Source: Solirubrobacterales bacterium
GTDB taxonomy: Bacteria; Actinomycetota; Thermoleophilia; Solirubrobacterales; Solirubrobacteraceae
Assembly: GCA_019240115.1 (NCBI GenBank)
Contig: JAFAYV010000056.1
Span: forward strand, 62,001-126,000
DNA length: 64,000 bases
Direction: 5' to 3'
Made by a program: the position numbers and the translations under genes. The notes under the pieces were generated by a model that saw only the letters and a program-made list of their open reading frames with translations, had not been told where the DNA came from and did not search any database. Each line of letters begins with the position of its first letter. Position 1 is the first letter of the stretch. Positions 48,336-59,452 of the stretch are shown piece by piece.

Positions 48336-49955
48336 ATGTCCGCCACCGACACCGCTACCCCCGCCACCACGACCGCGGTCGCGCCGGTGGGGACGATCAA
48401 CGTCTTTGACCCGCACCCACTGAACTGGCTGTTCATCACCTGGAACACCATGGAGGAGCCGATCCGGACCGATCCGGATGGCTACATCGTCATGGCGCTC
48501 GCCGAGTCGGCGCAGTGGCGCGACGAGCTCACGCTCGAGGTCAAGGTGCGCGAGGGCGCGCGATTCCAGGACGGCGTGGCCTGCACCGCTCATTCGATCA
48601 AGCAGAACTTCGACGAGGTGCAGAGGTGGGCGGCGCCGCACCCTCCGGGCACCTATCTGAACTTCCATCCCGAGGCGGAGTGCGTGGTCGAGGACGAGCT
48701 CACGTGCGTGTTCAAGCTTCCCGAGCCCGACGGGCTCATCCTCGGCAAGTTCCGCGGCTTTCACATCGCATCCCCCGCCTTCTGGAGGGAGTACGGCTTC
48801 GGGTACCAGAGAATCGGTACCGGCGAAGGTCACTGGTGAGCGATTGACGCACCGGGCCCGTGGGGCACCGGACCGTTCACCCTGACGGAGGGCTTCTCGA
48901 CGATCGAGACCGTCATGGGCATTCAGCGCGTGCGCCCCGACTTCGTCGCCACGAACGTCATCACCGGCGATGACCGGACCGATCGGGTGGTCCTAGAGGC
49001 GAACACCGATCACAACACCCCGCGCGTCGCGCAGCTGCAGAAGGTCGTGTTCGTCAACGACGTGACGCCCGAGCAGGCGTTGGACGCGGTGTGCGATCAG
49101 GACGGCGTGCTGGACATCGTCACCGAGGTCTCGCCCGCCGACGCGCAGCGCGTCGAGTCCTCGCAGTACGCCAAGCTGGTCACGATCGAGGCCAACCGGG
49201 TCCTGCTGGGGATCTTCAACACCTACCCCGATCGCCCGCTGGCCGACCGTCGCGTGCGCGAGGCGTTCAACCTCGCCGTCGATCGCGACCGGATCGTCGA
49301 CGAGGCGCTGGCCGGCTACGCCCGGCCGCTGGGGGCGCTCACGCCGCCGTGGTCCGGAGGCGGGTCCGGCGCGGAGCCGCGGGCTCGCGACGCCGCGGCC
49401 GCGAAGGCGCTGCTCGACGAGGCCGGGTGGTCCGAGGGCCGCGCGGTCACGATCGCGACGCCCGCCCCGTTCGAGGGCATCGCCGCGATGATCGCCGCCG
49501 ACGTGCAGGACGCGCTCGGCATCGGCGCCGAGGTGATCGTCGTCGGCGACGACGAGATCGTGCCGGGCTCGCTGACGCTGATCGAGAAGAAGCTGACGCC
49601 CCCGTGGGACATTCTCATCCACGCGTGGTTCGACCTCTCCTCGGACCTGCCGCCGGCCGTGATGCACCGCGAGTTCTTCGGCGACGACGGCGCGTTCAGG
49701 GCCGGTCCCCCGGACGCCGAGTTCAACCGGCGCTTCGGTGCGCTGGTCAAGATGACCTCGGCCGAGGAGGCCCAGACGGCGGCCGGCGAGATCGATCGCT
49801 ACTGCTACGACGAATCCAAGGCGCTGTTCCTGTGCGCGCCGAACGCGCTCTACGCCGTCAACCGGGAGGTCGAGTTCACCGCCTACAAGACGACGTTCGA
49901 GCTCGCCGAGGCGCAGGTCTCAGCCCAGCACTGGTCGCGGCGCAACGGCGGCTGA
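48336..49955 (+). pseudogene. ABC-type peptide/solute-binding protein (SBP family 5) interrupted by in-frame TGA
   Basis: Both halves in one frame: ...FGYQRIGTGEGHW*AIDAPGPWGTGPFTLTEGFSTIETVMG...; TGA at 48837-48839. Confidence 0.8.
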
Positions 49956-49995
49956 TCGGCGCCGCCCGCGCGCCTCGGCCGCCGCTCCGGCGTGG

Positions 49996-50813
49996 TCAGT
50001 CGATCAGCCGCCCCTGCAGGCGCCAGATCGCCAGCCGCCACATCAGCAGCGCCCACAGCACCAGCACCGCGACGTGGAGCAGGTCGGCGGTCACGATCGT
50101 GTTCAGCGACACGTCGCGAACCACCGCCACGCAGTGATACAGCGGGTTGAACTGCGCGATCGTGCGCAGCCCGTGCGGCAGGGTGGAGATCGGGAAGAAC
50201 GTGCCGGCGACGAGGAACATGGGCGTCAGCACGGCGCTGGTGACGTAGTTGAAGTTGTCGATCGTCTTGGCGATGGCGGCGATCAGGACGCCGAAGGCGC
50301 AGAAGCCAAAGCCGGTGACAAAGCCGATCAGCACGACGAGGAGCATCCCCGGGTGCGGCCGCAGTCCGAAGAAGAAGCCGACGACGAGTGGGGCGAGGCC
50401 GTAGACGCCGGCGCGGATCGAGACCCACAGGATCTCGGCCGTGACGAGCTCCTCGACGTCGACCGGCGCGGCGAGGATCGCGTCGTAGGTGCGCTGGTAC
50501 TGCCAGCGGATGAACGTGTTGAACATGCCCGGAAACGCAGAGGAGAACAGCACCGCGGTGGCCACCACGCCGGTGGCCACGTACTGGACGTAGCGCACGT
50601 GGCCGACGTGGGAGACCAGTGAGCCGAAGCCGACGCCGAACGCGACCAGATAGATCGTCGGCTGCACGATTGAGGAGAACGTGGTCGCCTTCCAATAGCG
50701 CCGGAACAGGACGACGTCGCGCATCATCACGCCCGCGAGCGCGGCCGGATCCAGGCGGCTGAGCCGGCGGACGCGATCGCGCCGGCGCGGGGCGGGCACC
50801 GCCGTGTCGGCGC

Positions 50814-50817
<4 letters not shown>
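49996..50817 (-). CDS. ABC-2 type transporter permease (NodJ-like)
   Basis: RDVVLFRRYWKATTFSSIVQPTIYLVAFGVGFGSLV...FNTFIRWQYQRTYDAILAAPVDVEELVTAEI. Confidence 0.92.
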
Positions 50818-51716
<899 letters not shown>

Positions 51717-51747
51717 ACCGCCCGAGCATAGAGTCGACGAGGCGTGC

Positions 51748-52266
51748 TCAGCGAGGCGGGTCGCCGCCGTCTCGGGCGCCGGGCAGGCGGAACAGCTGGG
51801 CGAGCTTGGCGGCGACCATGATGTCGCCCGACATCTGGATCCGCCCCTTGAAGTAGGCCTGCATCGGGTCGAGGTTGCCGCTGACCAGGCGCAGGAACTC
51901 GACCCCGTCCATGGTGACCGTCAGCCGCGGCGGCTCGCCCGCGCTGCCGCGGATGGAGCGCGCCCGGCCGTCCTGGAGCTCGAGCCGATAGCTGTCGGTC
52001 TCGCCGTCGGCGCGACCGGTGATGTCCCATCGGATCACGGTCGTCAGACCCCTGGCCGCTGTCGGATCCACTTGCTTGGGCATCTGCCAGAAGATCCCGT
52101 CGAGGACCGGGCGCCTGGCCGGGGAGCGCATCACCTGCTCGAGGCGCTCGGGCGGGACCTCGCGCACGGCGCGATGCAAGCCGCCGGCCAGCTGCGCGGG
52201 CGCGTCGGCGGCCAGCCGCTTGACTTGCTCAAACGCGCGCTGCGGGTCAAAGCCGAAGTCCCTCAC
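51748..52266 (-). CDS. SCP2 sterol-binding domain protein
   Basis: VIRWDITGRADGETDSYRLELQDGRARSI...LTVTMDGVEFLRLVSGNLDPMQAYFKGRIQMSGDIMVAAKLAQLF. Confidence 0.9.
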   Translation of the reverse strand: MRDFGFDPQRAFEQVKRLAADAPAQLAGGLHRAVREVPPERLEQVMRSPARRPVLDGIFWQMPKQVDPTAARGLTTVIRWDITGRADGETDSYRLELQDGRARSIRGSAGEPPRLTVTMDGVEFLRLVSGNLDPMQAYFKGRIQMSGDIMVAAKLAQLFRLPGARDGGDPPR

Positions 52267-52683
52267 GCGACGTGACGGTACTAGGTGGACATCCCGGCTC
52301 GGGCCCCACTCTCGCGCGTCTCGCCCGATGCCTCCGGCGACCCTCGGCCTGACGGCTGGCGCATGGCAACCGCCCCGGGCCTGATCACGGACGAATGACC
52401 TACGCCTCGACCTCAGGGCCGAGTCGAGAAAGCGACGCTGAGCGTCGCTCAGATGCCCAGCCCCCGCTCGCCCCGCGTCGGCCTCCGGTCCGCGGACGCG
52501 ATCCCGCGGGCCGACGGCGACATCGTCCGGTCAGGCGTGACGGTGCGGGACTGCGCGAGATCGACCGTCCGCCAGCTCCATGCTTGCCTCGCGCGTGACC
52601 GCTGCTCATCGCTGCGAGCAGGCGCCGCTGATCAGGACCCGGACGGAGATACGCCGCGAGCGGCCTCACGCGCCGCGGCTCGC

Positions 52684-52884
52684 TCACCGCTCCAGGATCT
52701 CCGCCAGCCGGTCCGCCAGCTCGCTCGCCCGTCCGGTCGGCTGTCCGATCAGGTCATCCCAGTCCTCGTCCGGGATCGCAAACGCACCGTTGAGCGCCTC
52801 GTTCAGCGTCCCCAACAGCAGGCGCAGCTCTTGGAGCGACGCCACGATCGTCACCTCCTCGGACTCCCTGCTCAGTTCGCGCAT
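52684..52884 (-). CDS. Small acidic hypothetical protein
   Basis: MRELSRESEEVTIVASLQELRLLLGTLNEALNGAFAIPDEDWDDLIGQPTGRASELADRLAEILER. Confidence 0.5.
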   Translation of the reverse strand: MRELSRESEEVTIVASLQELRLLLGTLNEALNGAFAIPDEDWDDLIGQPTGRASELADRLAEILER

Positions 52885-53026
52885 CGTCCCTCCGTCGTCG
52901 CCGCCTCATGTACAGAGCGCCGGCGATGCTGACGATCACCCCCTCCCGCGAGCGCTTCTTCGCCGGGCAGAGCGTCGCCGTCGCCTGGACTCGCCGGCGC
53001 CCGCCGGTCTAGCATCCACCGCCGAC

Positions 53027-53100
53027 GGGCGGTTAGCTCAGCTGGTCAGAGCGCCTGCCTTACAAGCAGGAGGTCACTGGTTCGATCCCAGTACCGCCCA
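53027..53100 (+). tRNA. tRNA-Val (UAC)
   Basis: gggcggttagctcagctggtcagagcgcctgccttacaagcaggaggtcactggttcgatcccagtaccgccca; anticodon loop CTTACAA. Confidence 0.96.
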
Positions 53101-54124
53101 CTGGAACTTTGCGCCGCAGATCGACAGTTTCCACGGGCATCACATCGGAGGATCACTCGAGCATGTTCCCCACGAATGTTCCCTGAGTCTCGGTGCTCGT
53201 CTTCCGGTAGCTCCTCCGATGCCTCCAACTCGAGGCAGGTCGTGTTCCACGGATCGCTTGAGAGTGCATCTGCGTGGCTCTGTGAAAACGTGCGCCCAAG
53301 ACGTCCAAGCGGTCGGGAAGGGAGGGTCGTGCCAGCGGAGATCGACGCGTCGTCGATGCCCTCGTTGGCGGTGTCTCACCTGCGCGATCGCTGTCGCGGG
53401 GCAAGGGAATCGCGAGCGCAGCTCGTTACTCGCGATCGCTTCCTCGCGGAACAGCTGGCGCGCGTCGAGCGCCTCAACCATGAAAGCGATCGCCGAATTG
53501 GCGAGCGGTATCCGATGCCCGCAGCTGCGCTTGTGATGATTGCTTCCACCGCGAAAGGGGTCGCGGCACGTGGCCCGGCGGAGATCACGCTGTCTATGCA
53601 GACGCGTCGGGTGTGCGTCGACAGTGTGTAGGTTCGTGAGAGCAGCAGGCTTGCGGACTGGTCTGCGTCGGCGGGCAGGCTCCTGCTTCTGGGCGATGAG
53701 CGGGTGCGACGGTCAAGAAGAGCCCTCCCCTGCTTCCGCGACCGCCCGAGGCGACCGCCCGCCGGTCGGGTCGCCCCGCCCTCAGAAGCAGTTCGCATGG
53801 TCACGACTCATTGCGAGAGTCACCGGACGCCCAGTCTGAAGCTCAATGCCCAGGTCGGGGCACCTGCAGCGCGGCGAACCGCGACCCCTTTGGGTTCGTG
53901 TGTCTCTCGACGCGCCGACGGAAACCGCCGGGACCGTTTTCCTGTCGCAATCGACGGTCGCTCCCGGATTCCCGGGTCCGCGTTTGCTACGCCATGAGCG
54001 GCTCGGCGACAGGTCTACGTGCTTATAGGCGTGTTGACGATGCGCCAGCCAGATGGTGGTCCGGGCGCGAACCCCGCACGTGCCGGCGCTGCTTCGCGGT
54101 TCGCGTTTGGGGTAGATCGCCGCC

Positions 54125-55315
54125 ATGAGCTTCCCCGACTACGAGTCCGGACATCCGGATGGCAGCTTCGCCGACTACCAGAACGAGCTGTATGACCGGG
54201 GGCTGCACGGCCATGCGCCGCCATACCCCATCAGGTTCTCGGACCTCGAGGAGAAGGCCGTGGCAACCCTGCCGCCGAAGGTGCGCGGATACGTCGTCGG
54301 CGGCGCCGGAGACGAGCACACCCAGCGGGCCAACCGCGAGGCCTTCACGCGCTGGGGCCTCTACCCGCGCATGCTGGTCGCGCCCGAGGAGCGCGATATG
54401 TCCATCGAGCTGTTCGGAATCAAGTTGCCCTCACCGATCTTCATGACGCCGAACGGGGTCATCGGCGTCTGCGCTCAAGACGGTCATGGCGACCTCGCGT
54501 GCGCTCGCGCCTCCGCGCAGACCGGCGTCCCATTCTTCGCTGGGACGCTCTCAGCCGATCCGATGGAGGACGTCGCTGCTGAGCTTGGCGACACCCCCGG
54601 CTTCTTTCAGCTCTACGCCCCGCCAGACCGCGAGCTCGGCGCCAGCCTCGTACAGCGCGCCGAGGCCGCCGGCCTCAAGGGCATCGCTGTGACACTTGAC
54701 ACCTGGGTCACCGGCTGGCGGCCGCGCGACCTGAGCGGCGCTCACTATCCGCAGGTTCCAAGCGACTGCCTCACCAACTACACGAGCGACCCGGTCTTCC
54801 GCCGCGGCCTTGAGCCCGGGGAAGATCCCGTCGAGAAGTTCATCCGCACGCTGCCGATTTTCGGCGGACCCTTCCGCTGGGACGACCTCGAGTGGTTGCG
54901 CTCGCAGACCAAGCTTCCGCTGATGGTCAAGGGCATCTGCCACCCCGATGACGCTCGCCGCGCCAAGGAGTACGGCGCCGACGCCATCTATCTCTCCAAC
55001 CACGGCGGCCGCCAGGCCAACGGAGGACTGACCAGCCTCGAGTGCCTGCCCGGCGTGCTCGAGGCCGTCGATGGGCTCCCCGTGCTGTTCGACTCCGGCG
55101 TTACGAGCGGCGCCGACGTCATCAAGGCCTGCGCGCTCGGCGCCGCGGCGGTCGGGATCGGCCGCCCGTACGCCTACGGCCTCGCGGTCGGCGGCGTCGA
55201 CGGCGTCGTCCACGTGCTGCGCTCGATCCTCGCCGAGGCGGATCTCATCATGGCCGTCGACGGCTATCCGACGCTCGCCGACCTCACCCCGGACGCGCTG
55301 CGACGGATCAGTTGA
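54125..55315 (+). CDS. FMN-dependent alpha-hydroxy-acid oxidase / lactate 2-monooxygenase-like
   Basis: KVRGYVVGGAGDEHTQRANREAF; PIFMTPNGVIGV; LPLMVKGICHPDDARRAKEYGADAIYLSNHGGRQANGG. Confidence 0.93.
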   Translation: MSFPDYESGHPDGSFADYQNELYDRGLHGHAPPYPIRFSDLEEKAVATLPPKVRGYVVGGAGDEHTQRANREAFTRWGLYPRMLVAPEERDMSIELFGIKLPSPIFMTPNGVIGVCAQDGHGDLACARASAQTGVPFFAGTLSADPMEDVAAELGDTPGFFQLYAPPDRELGASLVQRAEAAGLKGIAVTLDTWVTGWRPRDLSGAHYPQVPSDCLTNYTSDPVFRRGLEPGEDPVEKFIRTLPIFGGPFRWDDLEWLRSQTKLPLMVKGICHPDDARRAKEYGADAIYLSNHGGRQANGGLTSLECLPGVLEAVDGLPVLFDSGVTSGADVIKACALGAAAVGIGRPYAYGLAVGGVDGVVHVLRSILAEADLIMAVDGYPTLADLTPDALRRIS

Positions 55316-55632
55316 TGGCGATTTCTGAGACCCGAGGAGGTTCTTCGACCCGGTGAAGCAAACGATGCGCAGCTTATGGCTCACCCGCGGCGACGACTCG
55401 GTCCAGGCGTCCGGCGAGGCGCTCGGCCCCGTACCAGGCCAACCCACTGGCGCGCGGTGCGGTCACTGACTCCGGCGCCGCGGCGGCCTTCCCGATACGG
55501 ACAGGCAGCCGCAGCGAGCTGGACCTGCTTTCACCTCGCCGGCCATATCTAGCCGCTGGCGGCGGTCGTCCTGCTTCGCGCGGGCACGGGGGCTGCAGGC
55601 CTTCGTTGAGGGCCGCTGTTGCCCGGGTGTGT

Positions 55633-55807
55633 CTATCGATCTGTGAGCCCGGCCGAGGCTGAGATCACCGGCGCGGGTCGTGAGTGGATCGTGTCGATGA
55701 TCTCGGGGCTGTCGATTCCCTGCAGGTAGACCGATGTGATGCGTCTTTCGCCCCGGAATGAGTATGGCTGCGCGGTGCCGGTGCAATCGCTGGTGTCGTC
55801 CCGGGCT
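55633..55807 (-). pseudogene. Start-less protein-like fragment
   Basis: ARDDTSDCTGTAQPYSFRGERRITSVYLQGIDSPEIIDTIHSRPAPVISASAGLTDR*; protein-like composition but no start codon or partner. Confidence 0.3.
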
Positions 55808-55809
55808 CG

Positions 55810-56382
55810 CTAGGTGTCATGGACGCGCTCGTAGGTGAGGTAGGCGACACCCTCATCGAGGGTCTGGGTCTCCACGAGGCGCATCGGTTTCTTGTCGCTG
55901 GTCTCGCCGAAGAGCCGCTCGCCAGTGCCGAGCACGACCGGGAAGATCTTCAGCCGTAGCTCGTCGACGAGGTCGTGCTCCATCAGCGTGCGCAGTAGCT
56001 GGAAGCTGCCGGGGACGACGATGTTCCCGTCTATCTCCCGCTTGAGCTTCGCGACCTCGTTCACGACATCGCCGCCTAGGACCGTGGAGTTGTTCCAGTC
56101 CGGGTCTTCGAGGGTCGAGGAGACGACGTATTTGGGCATGCTGTTCAACCTGTCCGCTAACTCGCCACCGCGTGACGGCCACTTGGCGGCAAACCATTCA
56201 TAGCTCCGGCGACCCAGTAGGAACGCCTCTGCGCCCAGCGCCTCGTCGAGCGCGAGCTTGCCTACTTCTGGGCGGTCGGTGATCCGGCCAACCCAGCCGC
56301 CGTGCCTGAAGCCCTCGTCACCGGCGGGGTCTTTGACGACTCCGTCCAGCGACGCGTTCTCGCTGATAACGATCTTCCCCAT
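55810..56382 (-). CDS. Dihydrofolate reductase / RibD C-terminal family protein
   Basis: MGKIVISENASLDGVVKDPAGDEGFRHGGWVG...AEAFLLGRRSYEWFAAKWPSR...KYVVSSTLEDPDWNNSTVL. Confidence 0.92.
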   Translation of the reverse strand: MGKIVISENASLDGVVKDPAGDEGFRHGGWVGRITDRPEVGKLALDEALGAEAFLLGRRSYEWFAAKWPSRGGELADRLNSMPKYVVSSTLEDPDWNNSTVLGGDVVNEVAKLKREIDGNIVVPGSFQLLRTLMEHDLVDELRLKIFPVVLGTGERLFGETSDKKPMRLVETQTLDEGVAYLTYERVHDT

Positions 56383-56527
56383 CTCGGCTTTCCTTTTAGT
56401 TGGACCGTTGCTCGTTGCGTTTGTTGAGGCGTCAGCGGCGACGAAAACTGAGCGGCGTTTTTCAAGCCGCCCCGACGTCATTAGTCGTGATGCGGATGAA
56501 AGGAAGAGCCAATGCGAGGATGGGCAG

Positions 56528-57526
56528 GTGACCGAGCAGACTTTCGCCCGCGCGCGTGGCGGCGACGAGCACGCGTTCCGCAAGCTGACCGACCCGTATC
56601 GGCGGGGGCTGCAGCTTCACATCTATCGGATCGTTGGCTCGGTACAGGACGCCGAGGACCTGCTCCAAGAGACCTTGCTCGCCGCGTGGCGCAGCCTTGA
56701 GCAGTTCGAGGGACGCGCATCGGTGCGTGCCTGGCTCTATCGGATCGCCACCAATCGCTCGCTCGATGCGCTCCGCGCGAGCCGACGGCGCCTGGAAGCG
56801 TTGCAACGCATGACTGCCGTGCCCGAGCCGACACGCCGTACCGAGCCGATTTGGCTTGAGCCCTACCCCGACGTCCTGCTGGAAGGCATCCCTGACGAGG
56901 CTCCCGGACCGGACGTGCGCTACGAAACCAAGGAAGCGGTCGCGTTGGCATTCATCGTTGGCCTTCAGCACCTGCCGCCGCAGCAGCGCGCTGTCCTTGT
57001 GCTGCGCGATGTGCTCGGGTTCCGCGCCGGAGAGGTCGCCGAGATGCTCAAGACCACCGAGCCGTCAGTCAACAACCTGCTGCGCCGAGCGCGCGCGGCG
57101 TTCGAGTCGCGTCTACCGGCCGCTGGGCGCGAACGGGCGCCGCTCCCAAACTCCAAGCGCGAGCGGGACATCGTCGGGCGCTTCGCCGATGCCGTCGAGG
57201 CGGGCGACATCAACGGCATGGTCGCTCTCCTCACCGACGACGCCTGGGTGACGATGCCGCCCGAGCCTTACGAGTACCAAGGCCCCACCGCAATCGGGAC
57301 GTTCCTCCGCGGGCGGGAGGTCGCGCGCGGCTCAATGCGGCTGGTGCCGACACGTGCGAACGGCCAGCCGGCCTTTGCCTGCTACCTGCCGTCCCCACAG
57401 ACCGATATTGCCCGGCCGTACGCGTTGTTCGTCATCACGCTCGAGGGCGACCTGATCTCCGCGATCACCTGGTTCGCCGACAGCAGCGTCTTCCCGCAAT
57501 TCGGACTACCACGGATGCTGCGATAG
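56528..57526 (+). CDS. Sigma-70 family (ECF SigG/SigJ-like) factor with SnoaL-like C-terminal domain
   Basis: VQDAEDLLQETLLAAWRSLEQFEGRASVRAWLYRIATNRSLDALRA...LPPQQRAVLVLRDVLGFRAGEVAEMLKTTEPSVNNLLRRAR; C-terminal DAVEAGDINGMVALLTDDAWVTMPPEP. Confidence 0.93.
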   Translation: MTEQTFARARGGDEHAFRKLTDPYRRGLQLHIYRIVGSVQDAEDLLQETLLAAWRSLEQFEGRASVRAWLYRIATNRSLDALRASRRRLEALQRMTAVPEPTRRTEPIWLEPYPDVLLEGIPDEAPGPDVRYETKEAVALAFIVGLQHLPPQQRAVLVLRDVLGFRAGEVAEMLKTTEPSVNNLLRRARAAFESRLPAAGRERAPLPNSKRERDIVGRFADAVEAGDINGMVALLTDDAWVTMPPEPYEYQGPTAIGTFLRGREVARGSMRLVPTRANGQPAFACYLPSPQTDIARPYALFVITLEGDLISAITWFADSSVFPQFGLPRMLR

Positions 57527-57655
57527 GAAAGGGGACGACGTGCTCGGCCGAACGCGCTCTAAACGCGCGGCGGCATGTTCGCCAATCGCGAGCGGTCCTG
57601 CTCTTCTCGTCGCGAGGTGCTTCAAGCGGCTGATCTCACAGACCCGCAACGCGGG

Positions 57656-57877
57656 TCAGGCGGCGGGAACCTCGATGAGGGCGGTCGCGACCGCTGCCGG
57701 CTTGGGGATCGGTTCGCCGGCGTCGCGGAGGCCTTCGAGGTGGAAGGTGATGGCTTCGCGGATAAGCTGTTCGGCTTCTTGGCGGGTGTCGGCGACAACG
57801 CCGAGGCCGGGAAGGTCAGGGCAATAGGCGCCCCAGCTGTCGCCTTCATGCTCGATCACAACCAGGTATTCGCTCAT
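57656..57877 (-). CDS. hicB: HicB-family antitoxin
   Basis: MSEYLVVIEHEGDSWGAYCPDLPGLGVVADTRQEAEQLIREAITFHLEGLRDAGEPIPKP. Confidence 0.88.
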   Translation of the reverse strand: MSEYLVVIEHEGDSWGAYCPDLPGLGVVADTRQEAEQLIREAITFHLEGLRDAGEPIPKPAAVATALIEVPAA

Positions 57878-57881
57878 CGGA

Positions 57882-58079
57882 TCATCGCTTGGGTCGGCTC
57901 AGACCGGCTTGTCTCAGGATATTGGCCGCGGTGCCGCGCGGCACGTCCTGGTTGCCGTGCCCGGCGACGGTGACCCGCCCGGGCTTGGTCGGGTGAGCGT
58001 AGTGGCGATGACTGCCTCGTTGGCGGGCGAGCTCCCAGCCGTCGTCCTCGATGAGGCGGACGGTCTCGCGCTATTTCAC
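57882..58079 (-). pseudogene. hicA: HicA toxin with amber stop at codon 3
   Basis: VK*RETVRLIEDDGWELARQRGSHRHYAHPTKPGRVTVAGHGNQDVPRGTAANILRQAGLSRPKR*; TAG at 58071-58073 (minus strand). Confidence 0.8.
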
Positions 58080-59331
58080 GAGGCGACGTTCGGCGCGAGG
58101 TCGGCGGCGGCGTCGGTGGTGAAGGCGTCGGCGAGTAGGGCGGCGTCGTTGGCGTGGCTTTTGGCGTGCAGGTAGCGGGCGGTGGTCTGGATGTGGGAGT
58201 GGCCCATCCAGGCCTGGACCTGGGTGAGGCTGGCGCGGTTGACCGCGACGGATCCGAAGTGGTGGCGCAGCGAGTGGAACGGGAGGGGGCGAAGGCCGGC
58301 ACGCGCAGCGGCGGCGCCGTAGCGGCGCCGCAGCGCGCTGGCGTCGAGGTGTCCGCCGGTGGTGCCGGCGAACACGGGATCGGTGTCGGCGATGAAGTGC
58401 TCGCGTTGCCCGAGCCGCGCCAGCGCGCTCGCGACGGCGGGGACCGTGGGAACGGTGCGAACTTTGCCGCTTTCGGGGTCACAAGCTGGCCGTAGCTGTA
58501 GTTGGCCCGTACGCGGATCGCTTGGCCGGGGAAGTCGATGTCGCGCCAGCGCAGCGCGACCAGCTCGCCGCGGCGCAATCCGGTCATCGCGGCGGTCAGG
58601 TAGATCGCGGCGTCCTGCTCTGACCCGGCAGCGCGGACGAGGGCGTCGATCTCCTCGCGGGAGTAGTAGTCGTAGTCGCCGCTGTAGCGCACGGGTCGGC
58701 GGTCGACCGTGGAGGTCGGATCACCGTCGACCCACCCGGAGCGCGGGCGTGCGCGAACACGGCGCGGACGATCATCAGCAGCTTCTCGGTCGTCCGGCCG
58801 TACGGAAGCTCGTCATACCAGCGCTTGACCGCGACTGCCCGCAGGTCGCGCAATGGCGTCGATGCGAACGCCGGGCGACGGTACGGCGTCGCCGCCGACC
58901 TGTCGTCGGTCGCGGGCAGCAGATAGGCGTCGAGGGCCTGGCGGTAGTCCTTGACCGTCGAGCGCTTGAGGTTGCGCTTGCGCTGCCCGTGCTCCAGCCA
59001 CGCCTCGGCCGCGTCGGCGAACGTCATCGCGGCCCCAGCCGGCGTGCGGGGGGTGGGGCGCTTGGCGGCGTCGTGCTCGAGAAGCCGCCGCAGCTCGGCC
59101 TGGGCTTCGCGTGGGGTCAGATACGAGGGGTCGGGCTTGGTGCCGTCACCCGCGTGCCAGACCGTCGCGCCCCGGGCAGTGCGCTTGGACGAGCTGTGCA
59201 CCCACGCCGGCCCCAGCACCCGGGAAGTGCTTGCCGTCCGCATCCCACCAGAATGCCCGCCAGCGGCGGCTGCCACGGTCGCCGATGACCTGCAGATGAC
59301 CGGCGGAGACGTCCTCCTGCTTGAGGTCCAT
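58076..59331 (-). pseudogene. Tyrosine integrase with several frameshifts
   Basis: MDLKQEDVSAGHLQVIGDRGSRRWRAFWWDADGKHFP; LTPREAQAELRRLLEHDAAKRPTPRTPAGAAMTFADAAEAWLEHGQRKRNLKRSTVKDYRQAL; YDYYSREEIDALVRAAGSEQDAAIYLTAAMTGLRRGELVALRWRDIDF; FHSLRHHFGSVAVNRASLTQVQAWMGHSHIQTTARYLHAK, in different frames. Confidence 0.85.
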
Positions 59332-59452
59332 ATCGACAGTCTACGGTCGTGTGTTCCCCAGCGTGTTCCCAACACGGCAGTTCGCAGCGGGTCCGAGAAC
59401 GATTCAGAGCAGGAGAATCCCTGCGTACACAACTCAGCGGGTCGCCCCGCCG

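Noticed and set aside
48837-48839. Selenocysteine at the in-frame TGA of the solute-binding protein
   Set aside because: No SECIS-like element was evident by eye, and SBP-5 proteins are not known selenoproteins; nonsense mutation or error is simpler.
53046-53228. Minus ORF ending SGRYWDRTSDLLLVRQAL (and 59117..59506 with GRYWGRTSDLLLVRQ)
   Set aside because: Antisense translation of tRNA-Val and its displaced copy; the plus-strand ...LQAGGHWFDPSTAH peptides are the sense equivalent.
53100-54120. Hypothetical ORFs in the first kilobase of the tRNA-Val element
   Set aside because: Overlapping ORFs on both strands with no coherent domain-like translation.
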